A program made the translations under genes and the position numbers. A DNA stretch of 61,094 nucleotides from NCBI RefSeq assembly GCF_000341265.1, contig NZ_ANAE01000087.1, positions 53,405 to 114,498 of the forward strand, written 5' to 3'. The notes beneath the pieces were generated by a model, which was given only the letters and a program-made list of their open reading frames with translations, had not been told where the DNA came from and searched no databases. How positions within the stretch are numbered: position 1 is the first letter of the stretch; each line of letters starts with the position of its first letter. The DNA is from Nocardiopsis prasina DSM 43845. GTDB lineage: Bacteria; Actinomycetota; Actinomycetes; Streptosporangiales; Streptosporangiaceae. Positions 1 to 8,613 of this stretch are shown piece after piece.

Positions 1-2
1 AG

Positions 3-923
3 GTGCCCTCCGACTTCGACCTCCCCGCCGAGGAGTCCAGCGGCCGCCTGGACACCCGCATCCGGCAGATCATCGGGGACACCCCCTACGAGATCGTGTG
101 GCACTCCGTCTACCGCTTCCACACCCGCGTCGCCGACCGCATGCGCGCCGGACGCGTCCTGCTGGCCGGGGACAACGCCCACCTGGTGGCGCCCTTCGGA
201 GCGCGCGGCCTCAACTCCGGGGTCCAGGACGCCGAGAACGCCGCCTGGAAGCTCGCCTACGTCCGCGACGGCTGGGCGGGGGAGGACCTCCTGGAGAGCT
301 ACCACACCGAACGCCACGCCGCCGCCCTGGAGAACGCCGACGTCACGAGCGCCACCATGCGCTTCCTCGTGCCCCGGGACGACGCCGAGCACGAGCGGCG
401 CGTCAGCGTCCTGGAGCGCGCGGTCACCGACGCCGCGGCGCACCCGGACGTGGACTCCGGGAGGCTGGCCGAACCGTTCTGGTACACCGATTCCGCGCTG
501 ACCACCGCCTGCCCCGAACGTCCCTTCGGCGGCCGTCCGCCACGCGGGCTGGCCCCCGCGCCCTGCCCCGGCGTGATCCTGCCCGACGTCCCCGTGAGCG
601 TGCCCGGACGCCCCGAACTCGCCCGCCTGCGCCCCCTCCTGCGTGAGGGACTCACCCTGCTGCTCGGCGAGGGCGCCGAACGCGCCACCGTGCACGCCGT
701 CGCCACGCGCGCCACACGGGCACCCGTCACCACGCTGCACCTCGACGAGATCGACACCACCGGTGCCCTGCGCCGCGCCCTGGAACCCCTGCCCGGGCAG
801 GTCTGGCTGGTGCGCCCCGATGCCCACGTGGCCGCCGTCGTCCCAGGTGCGGACACCGACGCCGTCCGCGTGGCGGTCCGCACGGCGTTGGGCCACCCGG
901 CCGCCGACACCGTCCCGGCCTAG
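3..923 (+). CDS. FAD-dependent aromatic monooxygenase, C-terminal part (partial)
   Basis: This is the C-terminal part of a class A flavoprotein aromatic hydroxylase; the gene very probably begins before the window, because the FAD/NAD-binding N-terminus is missing. Residues about 50-75 carry the family's second FAD motif (AGDNAHLVAPFGARGLNSG), and residues about 185-300 look like the thioredoxin-like C-terminal domain of the PheA/TfdB group (VWLVRPDAHVAAVV). It lies 51 bases upstream of hmgA on the same strand, so it probably supplies or modifies a phenolic acid entering the homogentisate route. That substrate is inference from context. The visible GTG at position 3 is not necessarily the true start. 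Confidence 0.85.
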   Translation: MPSDFDLPAEESSGRLDTRIRQIIGDTPYEIVWHSVYRFHTRVADRMRAGRVLLAGDNAHLVAPFGARGLNSGVQDAENAAWKLAYVRDGWAGEDLLESYHTERHAAALENADVTSATMRFLVPRDDAEHERRVSVLERAVTDAAAHPDVDSGRLAEPFWYTDSALTTACPERPFGGRPPRGLAPAPCPGVILPDVPVSVPGRPELARLRPLLREGLTLLLGEGAERATVHAVATRATRAPVTTLHLDEIDTTGALRRALEPLPGQVWLVRPDAHVAAVVPGADTDAVRVAVRTALGHPAADTVPA

Positions 924-974
924 AGGCGCGCTCCCGACGGACCACCGGACCCCAACCAAGGAGGAAGACCGGAG

Positions 975-2192
975 ATGGCCTACTACCGCAAGGTCGGCGA
1001 GGTGCCCCGCACCCGCCACACCCAGCACCACAACCCCGACGGCGGCCTGTACTACGAGGAGCTGATGGGGGAGGAGGGCTTCTCCGCCGACTCCTCGCTC
1101 CTCTACCACAAGGCCATCCCCTCGGCGATCGTCGACGCCTCCGAGTGGGAGGTCCCCGACCAGTCCCTGCGGCGCAACGCCCCGATGGTGCCGCGCCACC
1201 TCAAACTCCACGACCTCTTCCAGGGCGAGGAGTGGCGCACCAACGACGTCGTCGCGTCCCGCCGCCTCGTGCTGGGCAACGGAGACGTGCGCATCTCCTA
1301 CGTGGTCGCCGGAGCCCCCTCGGAGCTGTACCGCAACGGCATCGGCGACGAGTGCGTGTACGTCGAGTCCGGCACCGCCCGGGTGGAGACGGTGTTCGGC
1401 GTGCTGGACGTCGGCCGGGGCGACTACGTGATCCTGCCGCGCGCCACCACGCACCGCTGGGTGCCCACCGGAGACGAGCCGCTGCGCGCCTACGTGGTCG
1501 AGGCCAACAGCCACATCGCCCCGCCCAAGCGCTACCTGTCCCGCTACGGCCAGTTGCTGGAGCACGCCCCGTACTGCGAGCGGGACCTGCGCGGACCCGA
1601 CGGACCCCTGGTCGCCGAGGGTGAGAACGTGGACGTGCTCATCAAGCACCGGGGCGACGGTCCGGGCGGGATCTCCGGCACCCGCTACACCTACCCCACC
1701 CACCCCTTCGACGTGGTGGGCTGGGACGGCTGCCTGTACCCGTACGTGTTCAACGTCGACGACTTCCAGCCCATCACCGGCCGTATCCACCAGCCGCCGC
1801 CCGTGCACCAGGTGTTCGAGGGCCACAACTTCGTCATCTGCAACTTCGTGCCGCGCAAGGTGGACTACCACCCGGGAGCCATCCCGGTGCCGTACTACCA
1901 CTCCAACGTGGACTCCGACGAGGTCATGTTCTACTGCGGCGGCGACTACGAGGCCCGCAAGGGCTCCGGGATCGGTCAGGGCTCCATCTCCCTGCACCCC
2001 GGCGGCCACTCGCACGGCCCGCAGCCCGGCGCCTATGAGCGCAGCGTGGGCACGGAGGCCTTCGACGAACTCGCCGTCATGGTGGACACCTTTCGCCCGC
2101 TGGACCTGGGTGAGGGCGGCACCGCCGTCGACGACGGCAGCTACGCCTGGACCTGGGCCAGGGGCCAGCGGGCGCGGCGGGAGCAGGCATGA
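975..2192 (+). CDS. hmgA: Homogentisate 1,2-dioxygenase
   Basis: Non-haem iron ring-cleaving enzyme that opens homogentisate to maleylacetoacetate in tyrosine/phenylalanine catabolism. The 405-residue cupin protein has the usual family length and motifs, including the region LHPGGHSHGPQ (residues about 338-348) that supplies Fe ligands, and the preceding block with PYYHSNVDSDEVMFYCGG. A near-perfect ribosome binding site (aaggaggaag) sits 8 bases before the ATG. The stop overlaps the start of the next gene, so the two are translationally coupled. fahA follows, completing the recognisable homogentisate pathway. Confidence 0.95.
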   Translation: MAYYRKVGEVPRTRHTQHHNPDGGLYYEELMGEEGFSADSSLLYHKAIPSAIVDASEWEVPDQSLRRNAPMVPRHLKLHDLFQGEEWRTNDVVASRRLVLGNGDVRISYVVAGAPSELYRNGIGDECVYVESGTARVETVFGVLDVGRGDYVILPRATTHRWVPTGDEPLRAYVVEANSHIAPPKRYLSRYGQLLEHAPYCERDLRGPDGPLVAEGENVDVLIKHRGDGPGGISGTRYTYPTHPFDVVGWDGCLYPYVFNVDDFQPITGRIHQPPPVHQVFEGHNFVICNFVPRKVDYHPGAIPVPYYHSNVDSDEVMFYCGGDYEARKGSGIGQGSISLHPGGHSHGPQPGAYERSVGTEAFDELAVMVDTFRPLDLGEGGTAVDDGSYAWTWARGQRARREQA

Positions 2193-3034
2193 CCGAACCC
2201 CGCCACACCCTCTACGGGACCCTGTTCGACGACGCTGCGCTCTTCCCGCCCGGCAACGCGCCCATGGGCGAGGCGATCCCGGCGCACCGGGCGCACCGGG
2301 AGTCCCGACGGGCGCCCTACGTGGGCCCGTTGCTGGTCGCGGACGCCCGGGTGGCCGAGCTGCGCACGGTGCTCTCCCGTGAGGACGGTGACCACGCTCC
2401 GCTCGCGCTCGTGGTCACCGTCCCCGGCGGGGCCGAGGGCGTCGCACCCGCGATCGAGGCCGTGCGCTCCGATCCGGCCCTGTACCTCGCCGGCGTCGAG
2501 GTGGCTGCCCCCCCGGGGCGGTCCGCCTCCACCGCCCACACCCTGGTCAGCGCGCTGGGGCCCGACACCGACAGCTACGTGGAGGTCGCCCGGGGCGGGG
2601 ACGCCGCCGCCGACGTCGCGGCCCTCGCCGGAACGGGCGCCCACGCCAAGTTCCGCACCGGCGGGCTCACCCCCGAGGCACACCCCGACGAGGACGAACT
2701 CGCCGCACTCCTGGACGCCGCCGTCACCGCGGGAGTGCCCTTCAAGTGCACGGCCGGGCTCCACCACGCGGTCCGCCACACCACCCCGGAGGGCTTCGAG
2801 CAGCACGGGTTCCTCAACGTGTTGCTCGCCACCCACGCCCTGCTCACCGGAGGGGGCGAGGGCGTGGCCGTGAAGGTTCTCGCCGACCGGGACGGGCCAG
2901 CCCTGGCCAGCCGCGCCCGGGAGCTCACCCCCGCCGAGGCCACCCGGGTCCGGGCGAGCTTCCGCTCCTTCGGCACGTGCAGCATCGCCGAACCCCTGGA
3001 GGACCTCGTCGTCCTCGGGGCGCTCCACGCCTGA
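2189..3034 (+). CDS. Conserved protein of unknown function between hmgA and fahA
   Basis: A 281-residue soluble protein with no signal peptide or membrane segment; I do not recognise a named domain. Its ATG overlaps the hmgA stop (ATGA), so it is translated with hmgA, and fahA follows after 27 bases. Possible active-site blocks are AHAKFRTGG (residues about 151-159) and PFKCTAGLHHAVRHTTPEGF (about 184-203), containing a Cys, two adjacent His and a further His. The alternating beta/alpha look is compatible with a TIM-barrel-like fold. The pathway step between its two neighbours is maleylacetoacetate isomerisation, so it is a candidate for that role. This is inference only. Confidence 0.75.
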   Translation: MTEPRHTLYGTLFDDAALFPPGNAPMGEAIPAHRAHRESRRAPYVGPLLVADARVAELRTVLSREDGDHAPLALVVTVPGGAEGVAPAIEAVRSDPALYLAGVEVAAPPGRSASTAHTLVSALGPDTDSYVEVARGGDAAADVAALAGTGAHAKFRTGGLTPEAHPDEDELAALLDAAVTAGVPFKCTAGLHHAVRHTTPEGFEQHGFLNVLLATHALLTGGGEGVAVKVLADRDGPALASRARELTPAEATRVRASFRSFGTCSIAEPLEDLVVLGALHA

Positions 3035-3061
3035 CACACCCACTCGCAGAAAGCACACTCC

Positions 3062-4276
3062 ATGCCCGACAGCTGGCTCGACATCGCCCCGGACACGCAG
3101 TTCGGCCCGGCCACCCTGCCCTACGGTGTGTTCTCCACCGAAGACGACCCCGCCACTCGCGTGGGCGTGGCCATCGGCGACCACGTCCTGGACCTCGGGT
3201 CCCTCGCCCGCGCCCTCGACGCCCCCTTCACCGCCGCCGTCTCCGGGTCCGACCTGGATCCGCTCCTGGCCGCCGGGCGCCCCGTGTGGGACCAGGTCCG
3301 CGCCGCGCTCACCTCGTGGGTCACCGACCCGGCGCACGAGGCCGCTGTGCGCCCGCACCTGGTGGACCGCGCCGCCGTGACCCTGCACCTGCCGTTCACG
3401 GTCGCCGACTACGTGGACTTCTACGCGTCGGAGCACCACGCCACCAACGTGGGGCGCATCTTCCGCCCCGAGCAGGAACCGCTCACCCCCAACTGGAAGC
3501 ACCTGCCCATCGGCTACCACGGTCGGTCGGGGACCATCGTGGTCTCGGGCACCGACATCGTCCGGCCCACCGGCCAGCGCAAGCCCCCGACGGAGCCCGT
3601 CCCGGTGTTCGGACCGTCGGTGCGCCTGGACATCGAGGCCGAGGTGGGCTTCGTCGTCGGTACGCCGAGCCCCATGGGGGAGCGTGTGGCGGTGGACGAG
3701 TTCGCCGACCACGTGTTCGGTGTGTTCCTGCTCAACGACTGGTCCTCCCGCGACCTCCAGGCCTGGGAGTACGTGCCGCTGGGCCCGTTCCTCGGGAAGT
3801 CGTTCGCCACGTCGGTCTCGCCGTGGGTGGTGCCCGTCGCCGCCCTGGAGTCCGCCCGGGTCGAGCAGCCCGCCCAGGACCCCGAACCACTGCCCTACCT
3901 GCGCGGGTCACGGCCGTGGGGTCTGGACCTGCGCCTGGAGGTGCGGCTCAACGGGCACCTGGTCTCCACGCCGCCGTTCTCCGAGATGTACTGGACCGCC
4001 GCGCAGCAGCTCGCGCACATGACCGTCAACGGCGCCTCCCTGCGTACCGGTGACGTGTACGCCTCCGGGACCGTCAGCGGCCCCGAGCCGACCCAGCGCG
4101 GCTCCTTCCTGGAACTCACCTGGTCCGGGAAGGAGCCGCTCCGGTTGCCCGACGGCACGGAGCGCACCTTCCTCGAGGACGGTGACGAGGTCACCATCAC
4201 GGCCACGGCGCCCGGACCGGACGGCGCGAGGATCGACTTCGGCGACGTCACGGGCCGCATCCTCCCGGCGAGGTAG
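3062..4276 (+). CDS. fahA: Fumarylacetoacetase
   Basis: Hydrolyses fumarylacetoacetate to fumarate and acetoacetate, the last step of tyrosine degradation. The 404-residue protein has the N-terminal SH3-like domain and then the FAH catalytic domain. Visible motifs are DYVDFYASEHHATNVG (residues about 117-132), holding the metal-binding Asp and catalytic His, PIGYHGR (about 149-155), and the metal region SSRDLQAWEYVPLGPFLGKS. It is the last gene of the hmg operon and is followed 16 bases later by a strong hairpin. Confidence 0.95.
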   Translation: MPDSWLDIAPDTQFGPATLPYGVFSTEDDPATRVGVAIGDHVLDLGSLARALDAPFTAAVSGSDLDPLLAAGRPVWDQVRAALTSWVTDPAHEAAVRPHLVDRAAVTLHLPFTVADYVDFYASEHHATNVGRIFRPEQEPLTPNWKHLPIGYHGRSGTIVVSGTDIVRPTGQRKPPTEPVPVFGPSVRLDIEAEVGFVVGTPSPMGERVAVDEFADHVFGVFLLNDWSSRDLQAWEYVPLGPFLGKSFATSVSPWVVPVAALESARVEQPAQDPEPLPYLRGSRPWGLDLRLEVRLNGHLVSTPPFSEMYWTAAQQLAHMTVNGASLRTGDVYASGTVSGPEPTQRGSFLELTWSGKEPLRLPDGTERTFLEDGDEVTITATAPGPDGARIDFGDVTGRILPAR

Positions 4277-4291
4277 GCACGGGGAGCTGAG

Positions 4292-4326
4292 AGGGGGTGG
4301 CGGGCCTGCGGGGCCCGCCACCCCCT
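4292..4326 (+). terminator. Hairpin terminator of the hmg operon
   Basis: A 15-bp near-perfect stem (agggggtggcgggcc pairing with its complement) around a 4-5 base loop, starting 16 bases after the fahA stop. It lacks a long U-tract, as is common in actinomycetes. Confidence 0.75.
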
Positions 4327-4385
4327 TCGCCGTGCCGGTGGTCGACGGGGGCTTGTCAGGGGACCACTCCGCTTCTACGTTGGTG

Positions 4386-4399
4386 AGTAAGTACTTACT
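4386..4399. promoter_or_regulatory. Perfect 14-bp palindrome, probable TetR operator
   Basis: AGTAAGTACTTACT reads identically on both strands and lies 13 bases before the ATG of the membrane-protein gene at 4413, whose operon encodes a TetR regulator. Position and symmetry suggest autorepression. AT-rich palindromes of this size are rare by chance in DNA this GC-rich. Confidence 0.7.
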
Positions 4400-4412
4400 A
4401 ATTAAGGAAGTC

Positions 4413-5039
4413 ATGGCACCCGAACCGACCAGAACGCGCCCCCTCGTCGACGCCCTCATCGCCGGGGTCGTGCTCGCCATCGAACTCCTCGACGCCTACG
4501 GGTCCCTGGACGGCGAACCGCTGAACCCCGTCGCAGGCTGGAACACCGCACAGCACACCGACCCGTGGGCCTTCGTCCTCGTCGTGGTGGGCTGTGGTGC
4601 GCTCTACTGGCGCCGTACCCACCCGGTGGTCACCCTCGCGATCACGACCGTGGCCTACTCGGCCTTCGTCCTCCGTGACTTCGAACTCGGGATGTTCCTG
4701 GCCCCGATGGTCGCCCTCTACACCGCCGCCGCTCTGGGGCGGTCGCGCGCCCTCGCCCTGCTCGCCGGGCTGGCGTGCACGTCCGCGTCCGCGTGGTGGC
4801 TGTACACTCGTGCATCGGACATCGCCGACCCCGGAGTGGCCGTGCTGGCGTGGATCGCCCTCGGAGCCGTGATCCTCGCCTTCTTCGTCGGGTCCTATGT
4901 CGCGGGGGAACTGGTGCGCTGCCATCGGCTGCTGTCCTCGTACGGCCACGTGCGAACGGTGCCGCAGCCGACACGCTTGGAGACGGATGGACGAGCGACC
5001 CGGGAAGCGGCGCCGCGCGAGCGCGGAGGAGACGCGTGA
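4413..5039 (+). CDS. Four-to-five-helix membrane protein resembling the sensor half of a histidine kinase
   Basis: A 208-residue integral membrane protein. Hydrophobic segments are visible around residues 12-27, 50-66, 71-86, 90-125 and 145-165, followed by a short basic tail. The order of segments, with RRTHPVVTLAITTVAYSAF in the middle, resembles the N-terminal membrane domain of NarL-type sensor kinases, but the dimerisation His and ATPase domains are absent. The start is set by aaggaag seven bases upstream. The TetR gene starts inside its last 53 bases, so both are one unit behind the palindrome at 4386. Role unknown; it may be the target that the TetR protein controls. Confidence 0.75.
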   Translation: MAPEPTRTRPLVDALIAGVVLAIELLDAYGSLDGEPLNPVAGWNTAQHTDPWAFVLVVVGCGALYWRRTHPVVTLAITTVAYSAFVLRDFELGMFLAPMVALYTAAALGRSRALALLAGLACTSASAWWLYTRASDIADPGVAVLAWIALGAVILAFFVGSYVAGELVRCHRLLSSYGHVRTVPQPTRLETDGRATREAAPRERGGDA

Positions 5040-5607
5040 GCACATCCTGGACAGCGCGGCCGAGGTCCTGCGCCGTTCCGGTCTGGCGCAGGCCAGGACC
5101 AAGGAGATCGCTCGGGTCGCCGGGTACTCCGAGGCCACCCTCTACAAACACTTCGAGGACAAGACCGACCTGCTGCTGGCGGTCATGCGCCACAGGTTCC
5201 CTCCCTTCGTCGACGTGATCGCCGAGCTGCCCACGCGGGTGGGCCACGGCCAGGTGCGCGAGACTCTCACCGAGGTGATGACGAGGGCGGTCAGGTTCTT
5301 CGAGCACGGGTCTGCGCTCATGGGCTCCCTGTTCGCCGATCCGGAACTGCTCCGGCGACACCGTGAGGGTCTGGCCCAGCGCGGCGCCGGTCCGCTCAAA
5401 GTCAACCGGGCCCTGGCCGACTACCTCAGGGCCGAGCGCGACCTCGGGCGGATCCGGCCGGACACCGATCCCGACTCCGTGGCCTCCCTGCTGGTCGGAG
5501 CGTGCTTCCAACGAGGCTTCTTCGAGGCCTTCTCCGGTGGCATGGAGGACTTCCCTCCCCTCGAACGGTTCACGGCCGACCTGGTGGCGGCCGCGCTCCC
5601 TGACTGA
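4987..5607 (+). CDS. TetR-family transcriptional regulator
   Basis: A 206-residue repressor-type protein. The N-terminal helix-turn-helix is at residues about 18-65 (EHILDSAAEVLRRSG, then TKEIARVAGYSEATLYKHFE), followed by an all-helical ligand-binding domain. The start at ATGGACGAG lies inside the end of the membrane-protein gene, a 53-base overlap. It probably binds the 4386-4399 palindrome and represses its own operon. The ligand cannot be read from the sequence. Confidence 0.88.
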   Translation: MDERPGKRRRASAEETREHILDSAAEVLRRSGLAQARTKEIARVAGYSEATLYKHFEDKTDLLLAVMRHRFPPFVDVIAELPTRVGHGQVRETLTEVMTRAVRFFEHGSALMGSLFADPELLRRHREGLAQRGAGPLKVNRALADYLRAERDLGRIRPDTDPDSVASLLVGACFQRGFFEAFSGGMEDFPPLERFTADLVAAALPD

Positions 5608-5736
5608 CGACCCGATCGCACGAATCCTTGTGGGGCCCTGGATCTCGTCGTTTCCTGTGCCGAGCTCCAGGTTTGTCCGCACCAGGAGCAGGCGGAAGAA
5701 TGCGGGCATCCACCCCCCCCGAGGAAGGCACCCTCG

Positions 5737-6528
5737 ATGAACGCACACGTCCCCGAGATCGACACCACCAAGGCCCACTCCGCCCGGGTGTGGAACTACT
5801 GGCAGGGAGGCAAGGACAACTATCCCGTCGACCGGGAGGTCGGTGACTACGTGCTCCGGGCCCACCCCGAGATGGTCGGTGCGGCCCGCGCCGACCGGCA
5901 GTTCCTCATCAGGGCCGTCACCCACCTGGCCGATGCGTGCGGAGTCCGCCAGTTCCTGGACATCGGCACCGGACTGCCCACCCACAACAACACCCACCAG
6001 GTCGCCCACGCCGTGGCCCCGGATGCCAGGGTGGTCTACGTCGACAACGATCCCATGGTGCTCGCCCACGCCCGTGCCCTGCTGACCGGCGAGGCCCTCA
6101 GCGAGGTGCACTACGTGGACGCGGACCTGCGCCAGCCCGCGACCGTCCTTTCCGCCGCCCGGGATCACCTGGACTTCTCCGAACCGATCGGTCTGACCAT
6201 CCTGGGGACCATGGGCCACACTCCGGACACCGAACAGGCCTACGCGGCGGTGCGGGCCTACGTGGACGCGCTGCCCGCGGGCAGCTTCCTGGCCCTGTGC
6301 GACGGTACGGACACCAGCGAACCGATGGTGGAGGCCGCCCAACGCTGGAACGAGACCGCCGCGATCCCCTACCACCTCCGCAGCCCCAAGGAAATCGAGG
6401 GCTTCTTCGCGGGGCTCGAACTGCTGGAGCCCGGCGTCGTCTCAGCCCCCTTCTGGCTCCCGGCGAAGGCCGAGGTGGGGGAGGCCACCGAGGTGGACCA
6501 GTACTGCGGAGTGGCCCGCAAGCCCTGA
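5737..6528 (+). CDS. SAM-dependent methyltransferase, DUF574 family
   Basis: A 263-residue protein of the DUF574 (Methyltransf_19) family, abundant in Streptomyces and Nocardiopsis. It opens with the family signature RVWNYWQGGKDNYPVDRE (residues about 11-28). The SAM-binding core is FLDIGTGLPTHNNTHQ (about 72-87) and VVYVDNDPMVLAHARALL (about 98-115). A ribosome binding site (gaggaagg) precedes the ATG. The family's substrates are largely unknown; there is no close operon partner. Confidence 0.88.
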   Translation: MNAHVPEIDTTKAHSARVWNYWQGGKDNYPVDREVGDYVLRAHPEMVGAARADRQFLIRAVTHLADACGVRQFLDIGTGLPTHNNTHQVAHAVAPDARVVYVDNDPMVLAHARALLTGEALSEVHYVDADLRQPATVLSAARDHLDFSEPIGLTILGTMGHTPDTEQAYAAVRAYVDALPAGSFLALCDGTDTSEPMVEAAQRWNETAAIPYHLRSPKEIEGFFAGLELLEPGVVSAPFWLPAKAEVGEATEVDQYCGVARKP

Positions 6529-6916
6529 GGAGTCGTTGGGTTCTTCACCCCTGGGAGCTCGTGGGACCACCTGTCGGGCCACCCACGGCCGCGCCGCCAG
6601 GGAGCCAGCACCGCGACGGAGCACCGGTTCGGGCGTGTGGCGGGGTGCCTTTCCTTCGTGCGAGAAAGAAGAACTGGCGTAATTGCCCACAATTGCGCGT
6701 ATCGCACTTTGTGGTTTCGCGCGTTGTTCCTTCCTTCTCTCGCCTCTGTGGATTTGAGAGAAAGCCCGCGAACTCCTGTTCGACTCACTAGATTGGTCTC
6801 CGAAAAGAAAGACCCGACCCGGTGCACCAACACCGGATCGGGTCGTGGCCGACGCCTGCACAAACAGGTTGGTCGACTGAGCCACCCCACCCCTCTAACA
6901 AGGAAGGCGACTCATC
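6529..6916. other. AT-richer intergenic region with dyads upstream of the 6917 gene
   Basis: This 388-base gap has no convincing gene and is clearly less GC-rich than its surroundings between about 6650 and 6830. It contains an operator-like imperfect dyad, gcgtaattg-ccca-caattgcgc (about 6677-6698, one mismatch), and a hairpin with arms ccggtg/caccgg near 6820-6842. The good ribosome binding site aaggaagg sits 9 bases before the next ATG. It could be a promoter/operator region or an old replication or integration segment. Confidence 0.5.
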
Positions 6917-8314
6917 ATGGAGTCTAACGCCTCACCTCCCTCCCGCACATCCGATTCCCGCAACCCGGTCGGGTTCTTCCCGCCGCGCAAACGCCCCCAG
7001 GGCGCCCTCAAGGGGATCGGCTTCATCCTCGCTATCTGGGTCCAGCAGGTCTTCCGCAGGGGAGTGCTGCCCACATTGCGCTCGTTGCCCGCTCTGATGG
7101 CCATCGCGGACGTGGTGGACGCCGACGGGCGGTGGTGCTACTTCCTGCTGGAGAACCTGGCCAAACGCTCTGGCGGCACTCTCAGCGTCAGCAGTCTCAA
7201 GCGAGCCATCGACGACCTGGTCGAGGCCGGTGTGGTCCGCAAGCTGACCCGTGCGGAGACCGTCGAGTTCTTCGCCGGGGACATCGCCCGGGGCCGCTCC
7301 TCCCATCACCTGCCGTGTGTCCTGGAGCTCCTGGTTCCCGCTGAGGACTACCCCGATCTGGTGCTGGAGGAGATCAACGCCTGCCGGGCCCGGTTGGGGG
7401 AGGAGCCGCTCACCCCGCAGACCCGGCCGTCGTTGAGGGGGCGCCGGACCCCAGCTCAGGTTGAGCCCACCCCCGGTTCAGATCGACCCACAGACCGTTC
7501 CCCTGGGAACGGTTCTGATGAGGGGGTGGGCGATTCCGTCCGTGGCCCCTCAGGCACAGGTGAACAAAAGGGACAAAGGCCCAGGCGTGGATGGTTCGAG
7601 ATGATCGACCATATTCCCGCTGCGCTGCTCACCGACCCGGTGACGGATCGGAACAGGTTGGCGAGGTCGGCGGAGAGACTCCTGTGCCAGGGGCTGCGTG
7701 CGGCCGACATCAGGGTGCTCCTCTCGGGTGCGGAACGCTTACGGCGTCCCTTCCCCGCGCTGATGCGGCGGTTGCGCGACATGCGGGCCGCACGCGCGTT
7801 CCTGGACGGTGCGTTGGGTCGGGGAATCGCCGGGGTGGAGGCCTCCCCACCCGGGCGGCCGGTGATGGACGACGCCGACCCGTTCGCCCGTACGGAGCGG
7901 TTCCTGGTCGACGGCCAGGGAAGAGCCGCTGGTACCTGCCCGCACCATCCGACCGTGCGCAACACCCCCGGCGGTACCTGCGTGATCTGCGGACGGCTCT
8001 GCCGCTCGGTGCCCGACGAACTCGTGTACGAGCCGAAGCCGAAGCCCGCCGTCGATCCGGCCGCACCCTCCCCGGCGGTGCAGCAGGCCGCCCTGGACCC
8101 GAAGCTGTGGGAGCGGATGACCGCCTCACTCGGTGAAGGTGACCTTTCCCGGGTTCCGTTGCTGCATGACGGCCCCCGAAAGCACTTCGGATCCGGAATC
8201 TCGCCAAGGAGCAGGACCGTTATCGACAACGCACGCGATCGGCTGCGAGGTCAGAGCACTCCGGAGAGGTCGTCGCTTCGGCAGTCGAGCGGACGGCGAC
8301 TCGTCAGGGCGTGA
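6917..8314 (+). CDS. Accessory protein with winged-helix N-terminus and C-terminal zinc-finger-like cluster
   Basis: A 465-residue protein not assignable to a named family. Residues about 50-110 (LPALMAIADVVDADGRW, then SVSSLKRAIDDLVEAGVVRKL) look like a winged-helix DNA-binding domain. A Pro/Gly/Ser-rich linker covers about 155-215, then a helical block follows. Residues about 340-365 carry CPHHP, then CVICGRLC, a probable Zn site. Such a DNA-binding-plus-zinc layout is typical of accessory, plasmid-like or phage-like regulators and replication proteins. The AT-rich leader and downstream CRISPR remnant support an accessory origin. Function not known. Confidence 0.7.
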   Translation: MESNASPPSRTSDSRNPVGFFPPRKRPQGALKGIGFILAIWVQQVFRRGVLPTLRSLPALMAIADVVDADGRWCYFLLENLAKRSGGTLSVSSLKRAIDDLVEAGVVRKLTRAETVEFFAGDIARGRSSHHLPCVLELLVPAEDYPDLVLEEINACRARLGEEPLTPQTRPSLRGRRTPAQVEPTPGSDRPTDRSPGNGSDEGVGDSVRGPSGTGEQKGQRPRRGWFEMIDHIPAALLTDPVTDRNRLARSAERLLCQGLRAADIRVLLSGAERLRRPFPALMRRLRDMRAARAFLDGALGRGIAGVEASPPGRPVMDDADPFARTERFLVDGQGRAAGTCPHHPTVRNTPGGTCVICGRLCRSVPDELVYEPKPKPAVDPAAPSPAVQQAALDPKLWERMTASLGEGDLSRVPLLHDGPRKHFGSGISPRSRTVIDNARDRLRGQSTPERSSLRQSSGRRLVRA

Positions 8315-8403
8315 CAGGGGATGGCCGCTGGCGTGCTGCTCTCCACATCTCGCCCCAGAGATAACGCGGGGATCACGCCTCGCGTTTGTGCAGGTAATTT
8401 GCC

Positions 8404-8493
8404 GTGAGCCCCGCGCACGCGGGGATGGACCGAAAGCTCAGGACGCTCAGGGCTCCTCAGAGGTGTGAGCCCCGAGCACGCGGGGATGGACCG
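8404..8493 (+). CRISPR. Orphan two-repeat type I-E-like CRISPR array
   Basis: Two 29-base repeats (8404-8432 and 8465-8493) flank one 32-base spacer (8433-8464). Repeats begin GTGAGCCCCG and end GGGGATGGACCG, with the G/C-rich inner palindrome and ATGGACCG end of type I-E repeats. They differ at a single position (C in the first, A in the second), as expected of a decayed terminal repeat, which places the leader side at the left. The 29/32 geometry matches I-E exactly. No cas gene lies anywhere in the window. Confidence 0.85.
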
Positions 8494-8613
8494 CACTCTC
8501 TCAGTGCACACAGATGACCACCCCCGGCCTGGCGCTGACCTCGGCTTCTTGCTCCAGGAGTGGTCTGACCTGCGGCATACATTGGACGCGTCGAGTGGGG
8601 GAGGGGAGACGTG

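Noticed and set aside
4642..6375. A 577-codon minus-strand open frame
   Set aside because: Antisense to the TetR and methyltransferase genes, with Arg/Gly-rich composition and no motif.
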